A DNA stretch of 64,000 nt from contig CADEDC010000022.1 in the NCBI GenBank assembly GCA_902825985.1, positions 1 to 64,000 of the forward strand. The letters run 5' to 3'. This stretch comes from an uncultured Acidobacteriota bacterium. Its GTDB lineage: Bacteria > Acidobacteriota > Vicinamibacteria > Vicinamibacterales > CAVVIG01. This document shows, piece after piece, positions 1-10,843 of the stretch (its first letter is position 1; each line of letters begins with the position of its first letter). Made by a program: the position numbers and the translations under genes. The notes beneath the pieces are model-generated. The model made no database searches, was not told where the DNA came from, and worked only from the letters and a program-made list of their open reading frames with translations.

Positions 1-55
1 ATCCGGGCGCCGCGCGCCGGGACTTATGCAAGTCATCACGGTTCCAGGGGACTAG
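1..55. mobile_element. Palindromic CTAG-bounded element, copy A (partial, cut by window edge)
   Basis: These 55 bases are identical to the last 55 bases of the complete element at 44214-44379 and end in CTAG (52-55). The rest lies left of the window. The minus-strand gene that follows takes its stop codon (TAG, 54-52) from this CTAG. Seen directly; the mobile nature is inferred from the multiple copies. Confidence 0.85.
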
Positions 56-1611
56 AAGGCATTGCCATCCTGCTCGAGCAGCCGATACGGTCGCGGCCAC
101 GTCGAGAACAGGACGCGGTCCGCCAGCCTCGGAAGCCGGGCGTTGAGATATCGGTTCGCCAATTCGCGCGCGCCGTTCACGACCGACATCGTGGGATAGA
201 GGTCGGCCGCGCTGTCGCCGGGCAGGTGGTAGGCCGCGAAGGCGCCGAAGCGCTCGCGCATGCCGGTGCGGGTCGGATCGTCGAAGTGCAGGCCGAGCGC
301 CGGTCCGTGGTCGCCCACGATGACAATCGCCGGGCGGGGCCCCGGACGCGACAGCGCCCGCCCGACGAGGTCGGCGACGCGGTCGAGCGCGAACCGCGAC
401 TGGGCGCGGTAGCCGGCGACGTATTCGCGCGAGAAACCGGGCGTGGCCCGTTCCGCCTCCGACAGCCACTCTCCCTCGATCGCGGGTGCACCGTCCGGCG
501 GCGTCCGTGGCCGGCCGGCGTGATCGATGACAAACGGCGGATGCGGCGTGATGATGTGGGCGACGACGAATTTGCGACCCGGCAGCTGGGCGGCCCGTTC
601 GATGTCGGCGAGCGCGTCCGTCACGGCCCGCCGCCTCGCGGCCGCAATCCAGTCGTACAGCCGCAGATCGACCAGCGGCGTCGCCTTCATCGCCGCGAAC
701 TGCAGCTCGGTCGGTCCCCGTCGCGAGCAGAAGCAGACATCGGCGCCGGCGAAGGTGTCCGTGGCGGTGTAGTCCGACCCGATCGCCACGACGCGATACC
801 CGGCGCGACGGGCCAGCTGCATCAGGGCGTTCCCGCCGATGGCGGCCTTCAAAGGCCGGCGATCGTGGCTCGACTCGCCCATGGCCTGCGCGACGTCGTC
901 CAGATAGGCGAGATTCAGAATCGACGCGATCGAGAGGAAGGTCTGGGCGTAGTTGCTGCGACTGCGGGCCGGCAGGTAGAACCCCTGCGCCTGCATCGCC
1001 GCCACGTCGCGGCTGACGTCCAGCCCGTAGACATCCTGCAGCACGTCGGCGCGGGCCAGCCCGTCGAAAATCAGGAGGTAGACGTCGCGCTCCGGGGGAG
1101 CGGCCGATGACGCCGCCGACGTCAGGCTCACCGCGGCCAGCGCCGCCACCGCCGGTTCCCAGCGTGTGCGCGGGCCGGACGAGTGCACGACCAGGGTCCA
1201 GAGATTGAGCAGGACGAGCACGGCGGCCATGACGGTCAGCGGCATGGAGCGGTGCAGGTGCCGGCGCCAGGGGCGCACGATCCCCACCGCCAGGCCGGCG
1301 GCACCCACCAGATACGCTGCCGCACGCCAGGCGCCCGGTGGCGCCTCACCCGAGGCCAGCCACGGCCGGATCGCCGGATAGCAGCCGCACGCGAACAGGA
1401 ACAGGCTGAGGCAGTTCGCCCGCGCCGGCAGGCTGGACCACGCACGGCCGAGCGCCCAGAGGGTGACGACAACGGCGGCGACGATGCCGGCGAGCGTGAC
1501 CAGCACGGCATCGCGGCGAATCGGGTACACGAGCGCATTGGCAGCGACGACGTACAGCAGGGGATACGCGGCAAAGGCGCAGGCGTGCCACGAATCGAGC
1601 AGGCGGGACAT
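52..1611 (-). CDS. Membrane-anchored sulfatase/alkaline-phosphatase superfamily protein
   Basis: A protein of 519 residues. The first ~170 residues contain several hydrophobic segments, and the rest resembles the sulfatase fold of LtaS/phosphoethanolamine-transferase-like enzymes. Visible landmarks are LLIFDGLARADVL (metal-binding Asp region), SNYAQTFLSIASILN (probable nucleophile region with Thr/Ser), HIITPHPPFV and IVGDHGP near the C-terminus. It probably acts on an envelope substrate on the outer face of the membrane; the substrate is unknown. The ATG at 1611 is chosen because it precedes the first membrane segment and lies 11 nt after the stop of the cupin gene, suggesting one transcript. 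The stop codon TAG is supplied by the palindromic element at 1-55. Confidence 0.8.
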   Translation of the reverse strand: MSRLLDSWHACAFAAYPLLYVVAANALVYPIRRDAVLVTLAGIVAAVVVTLWALGRAWSSLPARANCLSLFLFACGCYPAIRPWLASGEAPPGAWRAAAYLVGAAGLAVGIVRPWRRHLHRSMPLTVMAAVLVLLNLWTLVVHSSGPRTRWEPAVAALAAVSLTSAASSAAPPERDVYLLIFDGLARADVLQDVYGLDVSRDVAAMQAQGFYLPARSRSNYAQTFLSIASILNLAYLDDVAQAMGESSHDRRPLKAAIGGNALMQLARRAGYRVVAIGSDYTATDTFAGADVCFCSRRGPTELQFAAMKATPLVDLRLYDWIAAARRRAVTDALADIERAAQLPGRKFVVAHIITPHPPFVIDHAGRPRTPPDGAPAIEGEWLSEAERATPGFSREYVAGYRAQSRFALDRVADLVGRALSRPGPRPAIVIVGDHGPALGLHFDDPTRTGMRERFGAFAAYHLPGDSAADLYPTMSVVNGARELANRYLNARLPRLADRVLFSTWPRPYRLLEQDGNAF

Positions 1612-1622
1612 ACCGTGCCGGA

Positions 1623-2135
1623 TCACTTCACCGTCTGCAGCCCCTCCGGGTCCGGCCGGTAGATCAGGTAGCGGATGTCGCTGTCGAGCGAGCTCCACCA
1701 ATGCGGCAGGTTGCCGGGGATGACGATGACGTCGCCGGGACCGACGCGACGGCTGACGCCGCCCTCGATCCGCGGCGCGCGAAAGTTCGGCCGCTTCGTG
1801 TTCGGACTGAGCCCGGCGCTCCGCTCACCCACCATCGTGCCACCGGTCACCAGCGTGCCGGTTCCCGCGAGCATGTAGTAGATCTCGGTGACGCTCGTCT
1901 GGTGCCGATTCGCGTCGCCCGGCGTCGTCTGCGGCCGGAACACTCCGTAGATGCCGACCTTGGCGCCGCCGACGTCGGTGACGCGAATCGGCAGATCGCT
2001 GACGCGGTCGCGCGGCAGTCGGTCGATGAACGCGGTGATGTCCGCCGCGCTCACGTCGAGTGCGGGGGGTGCCACCTGTGCCGCCGTGACCGAGGACCAG
2101 CACACCGCAATCGCGACCAATCCGGGAATACGCAC
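1623..2135 (-). CDS. Exported cupin-domain protein
   Basis: A protein of 170 residues starting with GTG at 2135, preceded by an AGAGGAG ribosome-binding site. The N-terminus (MRIPGLVAIAVCWSSVTAAQ) is a signal peptide. The body is a single cupin barrel with HQTSVTEIYYMLAGTG followed by GDVIVIPGNLPHWW, the usual two cupin motifs, so a metal-binding or small-ligand role in the periplasm is likely. No catalytic function can be assigned. It lies directly upstream of the sulfatase-like gene on the same strand and probably shares its transcript. Confidence 0.8.
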   Translation of the reverse strand: MRIPGLVAIAVCWSSVTAAQVAPPALDVSAADITAFIDRLPRDRVSDLPIRVTDVGGAKVGIYGVFRPQTTPGDANRHQTSVTEIYYMLAGTGTLVTGGTMVGERSAGLSPNTKRPNFRAPRIEGGVSRRVGPGDVIVIPGNLPHWWSSLDSDIRYLIYRPDPEGLQTVK

Positions 2136-2209
2136 GACAGCTCCTCTGCACGGGTGAACGCGTCGCGCCATTGTAGCGCCGGTCCGTTCCCGGCACCTCG
2201 GCGAGCGGT

Positions 2210-4156
2210 TCACGGGACGGCCGCGCCGTTGACGACCGGATCGAGCGTGCCGCGCGTCACCGCGTGGTAGAGCGGGCGTGCCCTGGCGTAGATGCGCCTG
2301 GCCGCGGGCGTTCCCCAATCGGTCCGCATGAGATCGGTGAACAGCGGCGCGACGAACTTGCGCCGCCCCTGGGTGGTGAGGAAACGCTCGAGCGACGGCA
2401 TGGCCGGACCGTAGCGATGGCCGATCGCCAGCCGCAGCCACATGAACAGCACTTCGGCGTTGCCGCTCGCACTGAACCCGAACGTCCGATCGAGATCGGC
2501 GAGCTGCGCGGCGGACAGCCCCGGCGGCAGTTCGCCGATGAAGTGCTGCCATTCCTGCGTGCTCCAGCCGGTCGTCGTCAGCGACCGCGCCGGCGTGCCC
2601 GCGGCGAAGTCGCGCGCCTGCTGCGCCGCCACGTCGAAGGCCGCCGACTGCGCAACCGGATGGTTGTCGGGCAGCCCGGGCCGGTAGAGCCACTCGTCGA
2701 GACGCACCGTCGCGGCGCGCGCCGGGTCGCCGGCGAGCAGGCGATCGCGCACGTAGGCGTCGAAGTCGGCCGTCGTGATCGACTGGAACGCGAAATGATC
2801 GAAGTAGCCGCGGAGGTAGGCGTCGAACCGTTCGCGGCCGAACGTCTGCTCCAGCAGCCGCAAGAGCGCCGACCCCTTGTTGTAGGCGATCATCGTCGAG
2901 CCTTCGTCGGGGTCGCGGCCCTGCAGATCGACATGCAGGATGGTGTCGGGGTCAGCCGGGCCGCCAAGCCCGGCCATCTCGTCCATCAGCTCGCGATGTT
3001 CGAGGATGCGCAGCATCGCGGCGCGCGCCGGACCGTAGACGGCTTCCATGATGCGGTTCTCGACGTACGTCGTCGTCCCCTCGTTCAACCAGAAGTCGGA
3101 CCAGGTCGCGTTGGTCACGAGATTGCCCGACCATGAGTGCGCGAGCTCGTGCGCCAGCAGCGCGACCAGCGACCGATCGCCGGCGAGCACCGTCGGTGTC
3201 GCGAACGTCAGCCGCGGGTTCTCCATGCCGCCGAACGGAAACGACGGCGGCAGGACGAGCACGTCGTAGCGGCCCCAGCGATACGGACCGAGCAGCTGTT
3301 CGGCCGCCGTCACCATCCGCTGCAGTTCGGCGAACTCGCGGGCGGCGCCGTCGACGACCGACGGCTCGGCATAGACGCCGGTCGTCGGCCCGAGCGGCCG
3401 GAACGCGAGATCGCCGACGGCCAGCGCGATGAGATACGGCGGCACCGGCTGCGTCAACCGGAACTCGAACGTCCGGCCGTCGGGGCCGTCGACGCCGTCC
3501 GGTGTGAGCATCTCGGCACTCATCACCGCCCGCAGGTTGGCCGGCACGGTGATGCGCGCCGCGTAGGTCTGCCGCACGCCGGGGCTGTCCTGCGTCGGAA
3601 TCCATGTCCGGGTCAGGATGGACTGGCCCTGCGAGTAGAGGAACGGCTGTCGGCCGCCGGCCGTCTGGCTCGGTTCGAGCCACTGCAGCGCCGCGGCGCC
3701 TGGCGCCGTCGCGTACGACACGACGACTTCGGCGACGCCGTCCGGCAGCGTGATGGTGAGCGCCTGGCCGAGCACCGGGTCGGCCGGGCCACGGGTCAGG
3801 TCCAGCGGACGACCGTCGCGCGTGGTCACCGACGACACGTCGAGGCCGCGGGAATCGAGGATGATGGCACCCGCGGCAGCGGTGCGTTGCACGCTGAGGG
3901 TCGCGGTGCCTCGCAGGACGCGGGCGGCGAAGTCGGCCGTGAGATCCAGGGCGACGTGTGTGACGCGGGCGTCCTGCGGACGGGCGTAGGAGTGGACGTC
4001 GGCTACCGCCGCAACGGTCTGAACCGCGGGCGACGAGGGTGGTGGCGGCGGCGGACCGCCGCACGCGGACACCGCCAACCCGACAACGGATACGACACCC
4101 GATACGAACACGAAGCGGGACGAATGAGCGGACGGCAGGCCGGTGCGCGACGTCAT
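2210..4156 (-). CDS. M1 family metallopeptidase (leukotriene-A4-hydrolase-like aminopeptidase), lipoprotein
   Basis: A protein of 648 residues. An N-terminal hydrophobic stretch ends in VSACGG, a lipobox, so it is probably a lipoprotein. The M1 domain shows FPFGGMENPRLTF (the GxMEN substrate-binding loop) and HELAHSW about 20 residues before WLNEGTTTYVE, the HExxH-(18)-E zinc site at roughly residues 335-360. The C-terminal ~200 residues look like the helical domain of LTA4 hydrolase-like members. It should release N-terminal amino acids from peptides outside the cytoplasm. The ATG at 4156 has no clear ribosome-binding site; TAGGCT ends 6 nt upstream, which would fit a leaderless message. An upstream ATG at 4180 is the alternative start. 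Confidence 0.9.
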   Translation of the reverse strand: MTSRTGLPSAHSSRFVFVSGVVSVVGLAVSACGGPPPPPPSSPAVQTVAAVADVHSYARPQDARVTHVALDLTADFAARVLRGTATLSVQRTAAAGAIILDSRGLDVSSVTTRDGRPLDLTRGPADPVLGQALTITLPDGVAEVVVSYATAPGAAALQWLEPSQTAGGRQPFLYSQGQSILTRTWIPTQDSPGVRQTYAARITVPANLRAVMSAEMLTPDGVDGPDGRTFEFRLTQPVPPYLIALAVGDLAFRPLGPTTGVYAEPSVVDGAAREFAELQRMVTAAEQLLGPYRWGRYDVLVLPPSFPFGGMENPRLTFATPTVLAGDRSLVALLAHELAHSWSGNLVTNATWSDFWLNEGTTTYVENRIMEAVYGPARAAMLRILEHRELMDEMAGLGGPADPDTILHVDLQGRDPDEGSTMIAYNKGSALLRLLEQTFGRERFDAYLRGYFDHFAFQSITTADFDAYVRDRLLAGDPARAATVRLDEWLYRPGLPDNHPVAQSAAFDVAAQQARDFAAGTPARSLTTTGWSTQEWQHFIGELPPGLSAAQLADLDRTFGFSASGNAEVLFMWLRLAIGHRYGPAMPSLERFLTTQGRRKFVAPLFTDLMRTDWGTPAARRIYARARPLYHAVTRGTLDPVVNGAAVP

Positions 4157-4220
4157 ACCCCAGCCTAGCAGAGGCGGCACGACGGGCTGGTGACGGGCGG
4201 CAGCCGCGAGCCGCGACCGC

Positions 4221-5471
4221 TCAGGGCTCGACGACCGGCTCCAGTTTCAGCACGGCGCCGTCGGGCATGTCGGTGGTCAGGTACACCAATCCGTCCGGTC
4301 CCTGCCGGATGTCGCGGATGCGCTGCCGTAACTCGGTCAGCATGGCCTCGCGGCGCGTCTCGAGCCCCTGCCGGTTGAACTGAATCCGCGACACCTGCAT
4401 GCCGACCAGGCCGCCGGCCAGCAGGTGGCCCTTCCAGAGCGGGAACCGGTCACCGGTATAGAACAGCAGTCCGGCGAGGGCGATGGACGGCTTGTAGTAG
4501 GTGACCGGCTCCACCATGCCCTCGAATGACGTCGGCGGCTGCACCGTTGGCGGCGGCAGCCCGGACCGCTTCCCTTCCGGGTCGCTCGTATAGGCCCGCC
4601 CGTACGTGATCGCCGGCCAGCCGTAGTTCAGGCCGGCCTTGATGATGTTGACCTCGTCGCCGCCCTGCGGTCCGTTCTCGGTCTCCCAGATCTCGCCGGT
4701 GTCGGGGTGGAGCGTGAGACCGATGGCGTTGCGAATGCCCAGCGCGTATAGCTCGGGGGCATAGCCTCGGCGGCCGACGAAGGGATTGTCGGAAGGTGTG
4801 GTGCCGTCGTCGTTCAGCCGCAGGATCTTGCCGACGTGCGACGCCGGGTTCTGGGCATCGGCGGCACTGCCGGCGTGCTCGTTGAACCCGGGCGCCCCAA
4901 GCGCCATGTACAGCTTGCCGTCGCGACCGAACAGCAGGCGGGCGGCGGACGGGCCGTCGACCCAGGCATTGGCGACGAAGATCTCCCGCACGTCCTGCAG
5001 CGCCGGCGCCCCGTCGTCGTATCTGGCACGCACCAGGGTGGCAGCGCGGGTTTCGGGCGTGCCCCCTTTCGGCTTCCAGTAGGCCACGTAGATGAAGTGG
5101 TTCTCGGCGTAGCGCGGGTGGACGATGACCTCGACGCCCGCGGTATCGCGGCGGGTGCTCGTGATCCCTTGCGGCAGGCCGGTAATCGGCACCGGATCGA
5201 GCGCGCCGGCGTGGATGCGCCGCAGCGTGTTCCGCCCCTGCTCGCTGACCAGGGCGTCACCGCTCGGCAGGAAGGCCAGCGCCCATGGGTAGACGAATCC
5301 CTTGATGGCGGTGACCCTGACCGTGTGGGCGGCGGTGCGAATCAGCTGCGGACGATCGAGCGCGCCCGAGGCAGTGGGCGCCTGGGCGGCAGCCCCTCCC
5401 GGCCACAGGCAGAGCAGTCCGGCGACGGCCGCCAGCCGGCCGGTTCTCGGTGCACCCCGCGGTACGGCCAT
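4221..5471 (-). CDS. PQQ-dependent sugar dehydrogenase (soluble aldose dehydrogenase type)
   Basis: A protein of 416 residues with a signal peptide ending near AAAQA. The fold is the six-bladed beta-propeller of the GSDH/Asd family: FVYPWALAFLPSGDALVSEQ at the start of the domain, then ENGPQGGDEVNIIKAG and LNYGWPAITYGRAY, the family signature around the PQQ/calcium site. The expected reaction is oxidation of aldose sugars in the periplasm with electrons passed to quinones or cytochromes. A GGGAGGA ribosome-binding site precedes the ATG at 5471. Substrate specificity cannot be read from the sequence. Confidence 0.88.
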   Translation of the reverse strand: MAVPRGAPRTGRLAAVAGLLCLWPGGAAAQAPTASGALDRPQLIRTAAHTVRVTAIKGFVYPWALAFLPSGDALVSEQGRNTLRRIHAGALDPVPITGLPQGITSTRRDTAGVEVIVHPRYAENHFIYVAYWKPKGGTPETRAATLVRARYDDGAPALQDVREIFVANAWVDGPSAARLLFGRDGKLYMALGAPGFNEHAGSAADAQNPASHVGKILRLNDDGTTPSDNPFVGRRGYAPELYALGIRNAIGLTLHPDTGEIWETENGPQGGDEVNIIKAGLNYGWPAITYGRAYTSDPEGKRSGLPPPTVQPPTSFEGMVEPVTYYKPSIALAGLLFYTGDRFPLWKGHLLAGGLVGMQVSRIQFNRQGLETRREAMLTELRQRIRDIRQGPDGLVYLTTDMPDGAVLKLEPVVEP

Positions 5472-5587
5472 GCAATCCTCCCAGTCGCGGCGCGTGCCGC
5501 GGTCGGGGCAACTCTACTGCAAAGGCGGCGTCCACGCACGCGCCAGGTTGGCGACGCTGGCCGTCGGGATGGGTCGGCCCCGGCCCG

Positions 5588-6577
5588 TCAGCGTCGGGCC
5601 GGGGCACCAGCGGCCGCGTCGGCGGCGCGCGCCGCCGCCAGGATGTTCGCGAGACTGCGATTCCCCTCGTGACACGCGTACTCGAACAGCCGGCCGTCGA
5701 GCGGCTGCATCGGAATCTCGGCACTCCACGACCCGGTCCAGGTCGCCGGATCGGAGGCCGTGAAGCGATAGATCAGCTGATCGGTCGATGTCCGCGTGAA
5801 GCGCTCGATGAGGTGCAGCTGCGCCGTGGCACCGCGCATGTCGCGCTGATCGTTGAAGCGGGTCGTTTCGACGACCAACGTCTCCCCCTCCCAACGGCCG
5901 CGCGAGTCACCGAACCAGAGCCCGATACCGGCCGGCAGGTGGGGGCGGCCGTCGAGCGGAATGATCCGCACGCCGTCGCCCATCTCGATGTGAATGGCGA
6001 CATGGGTCGGTGTCTGGACGATCTCGTAGTTGCTGTTGTAGGTGATCCCGGGCAGCATCGGTGGCCCTTCCACCGGGAACCACAGGCAGCGCTCCCACAG
6101 CGGCCGCTCCTCGGGCGAGTCGGCCCGGCTGCGCAGCGCGGCGCGTGCCGCGGCACGGCGCTGCCCATCCGCCGTCAGCGGCGGCAGCTTGCCCGTCGGC
6201 CCGACGATGAGCGACGTCCGCCGCGTTGCGACGATCGTCCGTGGCTCGCCCCAGAGGCCGTCGCTGAACTCGCCCGCGAGTGCCTCCTCCTGCTGCTGAT
6301 TGATCTGCACGAGCAGGCGTTCGAGCGCGGTCTTCGCGTACTCGCGCGCCTCCGCCTCGGTGAAGAACTCCTTCCCGCCCAGCTCGCTCGGCCGCTCGAG
6401 CGGCGTCAGCGTGGCGCTGGTCCAGCGGCCCGAGAGGTCCGGATGTCCCCACGCCGTTCGCGGCCCGCCGCTGCGGACGGCGTCCGGCCGCGCCTGCCGG
6501 CCCAGCGCCGCGGCGCCGAGCGCGACGAAACCGATGAGAAGGACGCCGGCCGAGCGCTGGATCGTGATGTGCCCCAT
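5588..6577 (-). CDS. Exported protein of an uncharacterised ~330-residue family (paralogue of 39073-40068)
   Basis: A protein of 329 residues with an N-terminal hydrophobic segment (about residues 9-27). After it comes GHPDLSGRWTSATLTPLERP, and later GDSRGRWEGETLVVETTRF and LFEYACHEGNRSLANIL. The same order of motifs is present in the protein at 39073-40068, so the two are paralogues. The function is unknown; the family is exported and has a conserved EYACHEGN box with one Cys and one His. The ATG at 6577 is preferred over one at 6613 because it gives a compact signal peptide. Confidence 0.75.
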   Translation of the reverse strand: MGHITIQRSAGVLLIGFVALGAAALGRQARPDAVRSGGPRTAWGHPDLSGRWTSATLTPLERPSELGGKEFFTEAEAREYAKTALERLLVQINQQQEEALAGEFSDGLWGEPRTIVATRRTSLIVGPTGKLPPLTADGQRRAAARAALRSRADSPEERPLWERCLWFPVEGPPMLPGITYNSNYEIVQTPTHVAIHIEMGDGVRIIPLDGRPHLPAGIGLWFGDSRGRWEGETLVVETTRFNDQRDMRGATAQLHLIERFTRTSTDQLIYRFTASDPATWTGSWSAEIPMQPLDGRLFEYACHEGNRSLANILAAARAADAAAGAPARR

Positions 6578-6707
6578 CCCGGCTACGATGCCACACCACG
6601 TCCGTCCGGTCATAGCACTCTGCTCGGCACGCTGCGCGCGGCGCGCCGCGCGCCCCGGCCCCGAACGACCGCCGGCGGAAGGGCCGCGCTGCGAGGTCCT
6701 GCGGCGG

Positions 6708-7826
6708 TCAGCCGCGGGGTGGCATCACGCGATGACGCCATTGACGCGCCGTTTCGAGCACGGAGACGACGAGGCTGGCGGCGGCCGGCGGCAGCCATGC
6801 CGCCAGCGTGAGCCAGCGAAACCGGCGGCCGTAGCGGGCGGCGCGCTTCAGGTGGAGCCGGGCACGTCGGGCGAATCGGCGGCGCACCGCCGCCGTCCCT
6901 GGCTGCAGCAGCATGGGAACGGCCACTGCCCGGTGCAGTTGCGCCAGGTTCGCCTCGAGCTGCGGCCGGTGCGCCGCATAGTAGGCGGCGTCGGCTTCGG
7001 CATGCCGGCGCACCACGCGCAACAGGATCTGCTGCTTCCGCATCCAGCGATACGGACCGCCCGCCGAAATCTGCCCGGCGTGGTAGCGCAGCTGGTAGGT
7101 CGGGACGTCGGCGAAGCAGACGCCGTGGCGTCGCGTGATCCGCAACAGATAGTCGACCTCCTGCCAGTGCCTGATCCGCTCGTTGCGCGGTCCGACGTCG
7201 TCGATCACCGCCCGACGCAGCATCACGCTGTTCTGGCAGATGATGAGCCGCTGCAGGTAGGTGTCGAAGACATGGCCGAGGTAGACGCGTCGATCGCCGG
7301 CCGATGGTTCCTCGTCGACGAGCGACGGCGGCATACGCACCACGTCGGCCAGGCGATGGCTCTCGGCATAGAGGCGTTCGTACGGCTCCGACCGATCCCT
7401 GAACGCCGACTGATGGTAGGTCCGCAGGTGGTAGCGTTCGAAGAATCCGCTGTCATCGAAACCGCTCATCTCGGCGCAGCTCAACCCGGCGGCAGGAAAC
7501 CGGTCCAGCAGCGCCACGTGCAGTTCCAGTGCGTAGCGGTAGAGCCGGTCGTCGGAATCGAGAAACGTGAGGTAGCGGCCGCGCGCGTACTGCGCGCCGA
7601 CATTCCGGCCGTGGGCGACGCCGCCCTGGTCGGTGTGCACGTAGCGCACGGAGTCGCCGTAGGCGGCCACCACGGCACGCGTGTCATCGGTCGATCCGTC
7701 GTCGACGACGATGACTTCGAAGCCGGTGAACGTCTGCGCCAGGACGCTGTCGATCGCCTGGCGGACGAGCATGGCGCGGTTGTGGGTCGGCACGATGACC
7801 GAGACGACCGGCTGGTGGACGGTCAC
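6708..7826 (-). CDS. Family 2 glycosyltransferase
   Basis: A protein of 372 residues. The N-terminal half is a GT-A domain: VSVIVPTHNRAMLVRQAIDS, EVIVVDDGSTDDT (nucleotide-sugar site), then LTFLDSDDRLY (DxD-like metal motif). The C-terminal part is basic and ends in a hydrophobic segment (about residues 335-360), suggesting membrane association. It is likely to transfer a sugar onto a surface polysaccharide or lipid carrier. The GTG at 7826 is chosen because the GT-A fold begins immediately after it; it overlaps the stop of the small ORF upstream as GTGA, which implies translational coupling. The frame stays open upstream to 8222, but that part has no recognisable domain content. Confidence 0.82.
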   Translation of the reverse strand: MTVHQPVVSVIVPTHNRAMLVRQAIDSVLAQTFTGFEVIVVDDGSTDDTRAVVAAYGDSVRYVHTDQGGVAHGRNVGAQYARGRYLTFLDSDDRLYRYALELHVALLDRFPAAGLSCAEMSGFDDSGFFERYHLRTYHQSAFRDRSEPYERLYAESHRLADVVRMPPSLVDEEPSAGDRRVYLGHVFDTYLQRLIICQNSVMLRRAVIDDVGPRNERIRHWQEVDYLLRITRRHGVCFADVPTYQLRYHAGQISAGGPYRWMRKQQILLRVVRRHAEADAAYYAAHRPQLEANLAQLHRAVAVPMLLQPGTAAVRRRFARRARLHLKRAARYGRRFRWLTLAAWLPPAAASLVVSVLETARQWRHRVMPPRG

Positions 7827-8074
7827 GACGGCCGCGCCGGAAGGGGCGCGGTGCCGGCGGCACCAGGGCGGGCGAGGGTTGGCGTCGTACACCCGGGCGG
7901 CGCGACCGCCGCCGCCGCGGCCGGGCCGGCGACGCGCCTCGCATCGCGGTCCGGCGGCACCGGCGCGTGGACGGCGTTCCCGATCGCGACGCCCGTGGCG
8001 ACGATGCCGGCGGCGGTCGACCGGCGTGCGCATGCGAGCGGGATGCGGATGGCCGCGAGGCGGTCGCCGTCCAT
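7823..8074 (-). CDS. Possible small gene coupled to the glycosyltransferase
   Basis: An 83-residue ORF with one weakly hydrophobic stretch (TAAGIVATGVAIGNAV) followed by a Pro/Ala/Arg-rich tail. I recognise no family. In its favour: ATG at 8074 has TAGGAT ending 7 nt upstream (readable either as an AGGA ribosome-binding site or as a -10 box), and its TGA stop overlaps the glycosyltransferase GTG start as GTGA. Against it: the low-complexity composition is typical of chance frames in GC-rich DNA. The remaining 8075-8276 holds no gene I can support. Confidence 0.35.
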   Translation of the reverse strand: MDGDRLAAIRIPLACARRSTAAGIVATGVAIGNAVHAPVPPDRDARRVAGPAAAAAVAPPGCTTPTLARPGAAGTAPLPARPS

Positions 8075-8276
8075 GACGCGATCCTAGCGCGTTTGCGACG
8101 ACCGTCGCTCGCCGGCCCGGCGGCCGGCCGCCGGCAGGCGCCGCCGGAGGCTCGCGCCGCGACGCCTCCGCCCGTGCGGCATGGCAACAACTCTGTCGCT
8201 TTTGGGGCGCCGGCCGGCGCACGCGAATTCAGCTGGCGCGCCGCCGCGTCAGCTGAAGGACAATGATCGCGCTGCC

Positions 8277-9785
8277 ATGCGCTTCGCCGACTACGACGCG
8301 GGCCCGTTCTTCGATGAGATGTTCGAGCGTGGAAACCTGCCGCGGCCCGACGCGCGGGCGCTCGCCGCGTTCATCGACTCGCTGCCGCCAGGCGAACTGG
8401 CGCAGCGTCAGACCGCCGCCGAGCGAGCCCTGCTGCACATGGGCATCACGTTCAACGTCTACGGCGACGGTGCCGGCACCGAGCGGATCTTCCCGTTCGA
8501 CCTGGTGCCGCGCATCGTTTCGGCCGCCGAGTGGACGGTCATCGAGCGCGGCCTGAAACAGCGCATCCGCGCGCTCAACCAGTTCATCGACGATCTCTAC
8601 CATCGGCAGCAGATCGTCAAGGACGGCGTCTTCCCTCTCGAACTGCTGACGTCCGCCACCAGCTACCGCCAGGCGTGCGCCGGGATGACACCGCCCCGCG
8701 GGATCTGGTGTCACATCACGGGCACCGACCTGGTGCGCGACGCCAGCGGACAGGTCTACGTGCTCGAGGACAACCTGCGCTGTCCGTCCGGCGTGTCCTA
8801 CGTGCTGCAGAACCGCCAGGTGATCAAGCGCACCTTCCCGCAGCTCTTCGCCTCGTCACGCATCCGGCCGGTAGATGACTACCCCGGCCGCCTGCGCGAC
8901 ATGCTCGAACATCTCGGCCCCGCGGATACCGGACAGCCGCGCGTCGTCGTCCTGACGCCGGGCCCGTACAACTCGGCCTACTTCGAACATTCGTTCCTGG
9001 CGCAGCAGATGGGGGTGGAACTCGTCGAGGGGCGCGACCTGCTCGTCGCCGACGGCTTCGTCTGGATGCGGACCACCAAGGGCAACCAGAAGGTCGACGT
9101 CATCTACCGGCGCCTGGACGACGACTTCCTCGATCCGACGGTGTTCCGCAAGGACTCGATGCTGGGCGTCCCCGGTCTGTTCGAGGTCTACAAGAACGGA
9201 CATGTCGCGCTCGCGAACGCGCCGGGCACCGGCATCGCCGACGACAAGGCGGTGTACCGCTACGTGCCCGAGATCATCAAGTACTACCTCGGCGAGGACA
9301 TCGTGCTGCCCAACGTGCCGACCTTCCTCTGCGACGACCCGACGGAGCGCCAGCACGTGCTGTCCAACCTGAAGGATCTGGTCGTGAAGGCGACCAACGA
9401 GTCCGGCGGCTATGGGATGCTGATCGGGCCGCGGTCGTCAGCCGCCGAACGGGAGGAGTTCGCGCGCCGCATCCAGGCTTCGCCGCGCAACTACATCGCC
9501 CAGCCGACGCTGTCACTGTCGCGCGTGCCGACGATCATCGACGGCCGGTTCGAAGGACGGCACGTCGATCTGCGGCCGTACATCCTGTACGGCGAGGAGA
9601 TCTTCGTGATGCCGGGCGGGCTGACGCGGGTCGCACTGCGGGAAGGCTCGCTCGTGGTCAATTCGTCGCAGGGCGGCGGCAGCAAGGACACCTGGGTGCT
9701 GGCGACGGACGACGCCGCCGCCGCGGCACCGCCGCCGGCCGCGGTCGCGCGGGTCGCCATGAGCCAGTCGCAGGGGCAGGGGTAG
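8277..9785 (+). CDS. Circularly permuted ATP-grasp type 2 protein (DUF404/DUF407)
   Basis: A protein of 502 residues matching the CP_ATPgrasp_2 family along its length: [16 protein letters not shown] at the start, [51 protein letters not shown] (ATP-binding loop) and [16 protein letters not shown] near the end. Such proteins are predicted peptide- or amide-bond-forming ligases, usually encoded beside an alpha-E protein and a transglutaminase; no product has been firmly assigned. The following alpha-E gene starts 4 nt after the stop. The ATG at 8277 begins the conserved domain; a frame extension to 8181 is possible but adds only unstructured sequence. Confidence 0.9.
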   Translation: MRFADYDAGPFFDEMFERGNLPRPDARALAAFIDSLPPGELAQRQTAAERALLHMGITFNVYGDGAGTERIFPFDLVPRIVSAAEWTVIERGLKQRIRALNQFIDDLYHRQQIVKDGVFPLELLTSATSYRQACAGMTPPRGIWCHITGTDLVRDASGQVYVLEDNLRCPSGVSYVLQNRQVIKRTFPQLFASSRIRPVDDYPGRLRDMLEHLGPADTGQPRVVVLTPGPYNSAYFEHSFLAQQMGVELVEGRDLLVADGFVWMRTTKGNQKVDVIYRRLDDDFLDPTVFRKDSMLGVPGLFEVYKNGHVALANAPGTGIADDKAVYRYVPEIIKYYLGEDIVLPNVPTFLCDDPTERQHVLSNLKDLVVKATNESGGYGMLIGPRSSAAEREEFARRIQASPRNYIAQPTLSLSRVPTIIDGRFEGRHVDLRPYILYGEEIFVMPGGLTRVALREGSLVVNSSQGGGSKDTWVLATDDAAAAAPPPAAVARVAMSQSQGQG

Positions 9786-9788
9786 GCG

Positions 9789-10775
<987 letters not shown>

Positions 10776-10843
10776 CGCCAGCCTCCTTCCACCTCGAGCG
10801 TTGCCGTTCGCTTCCGGCTCGACTTGTGAATACTTGGGAGCCG

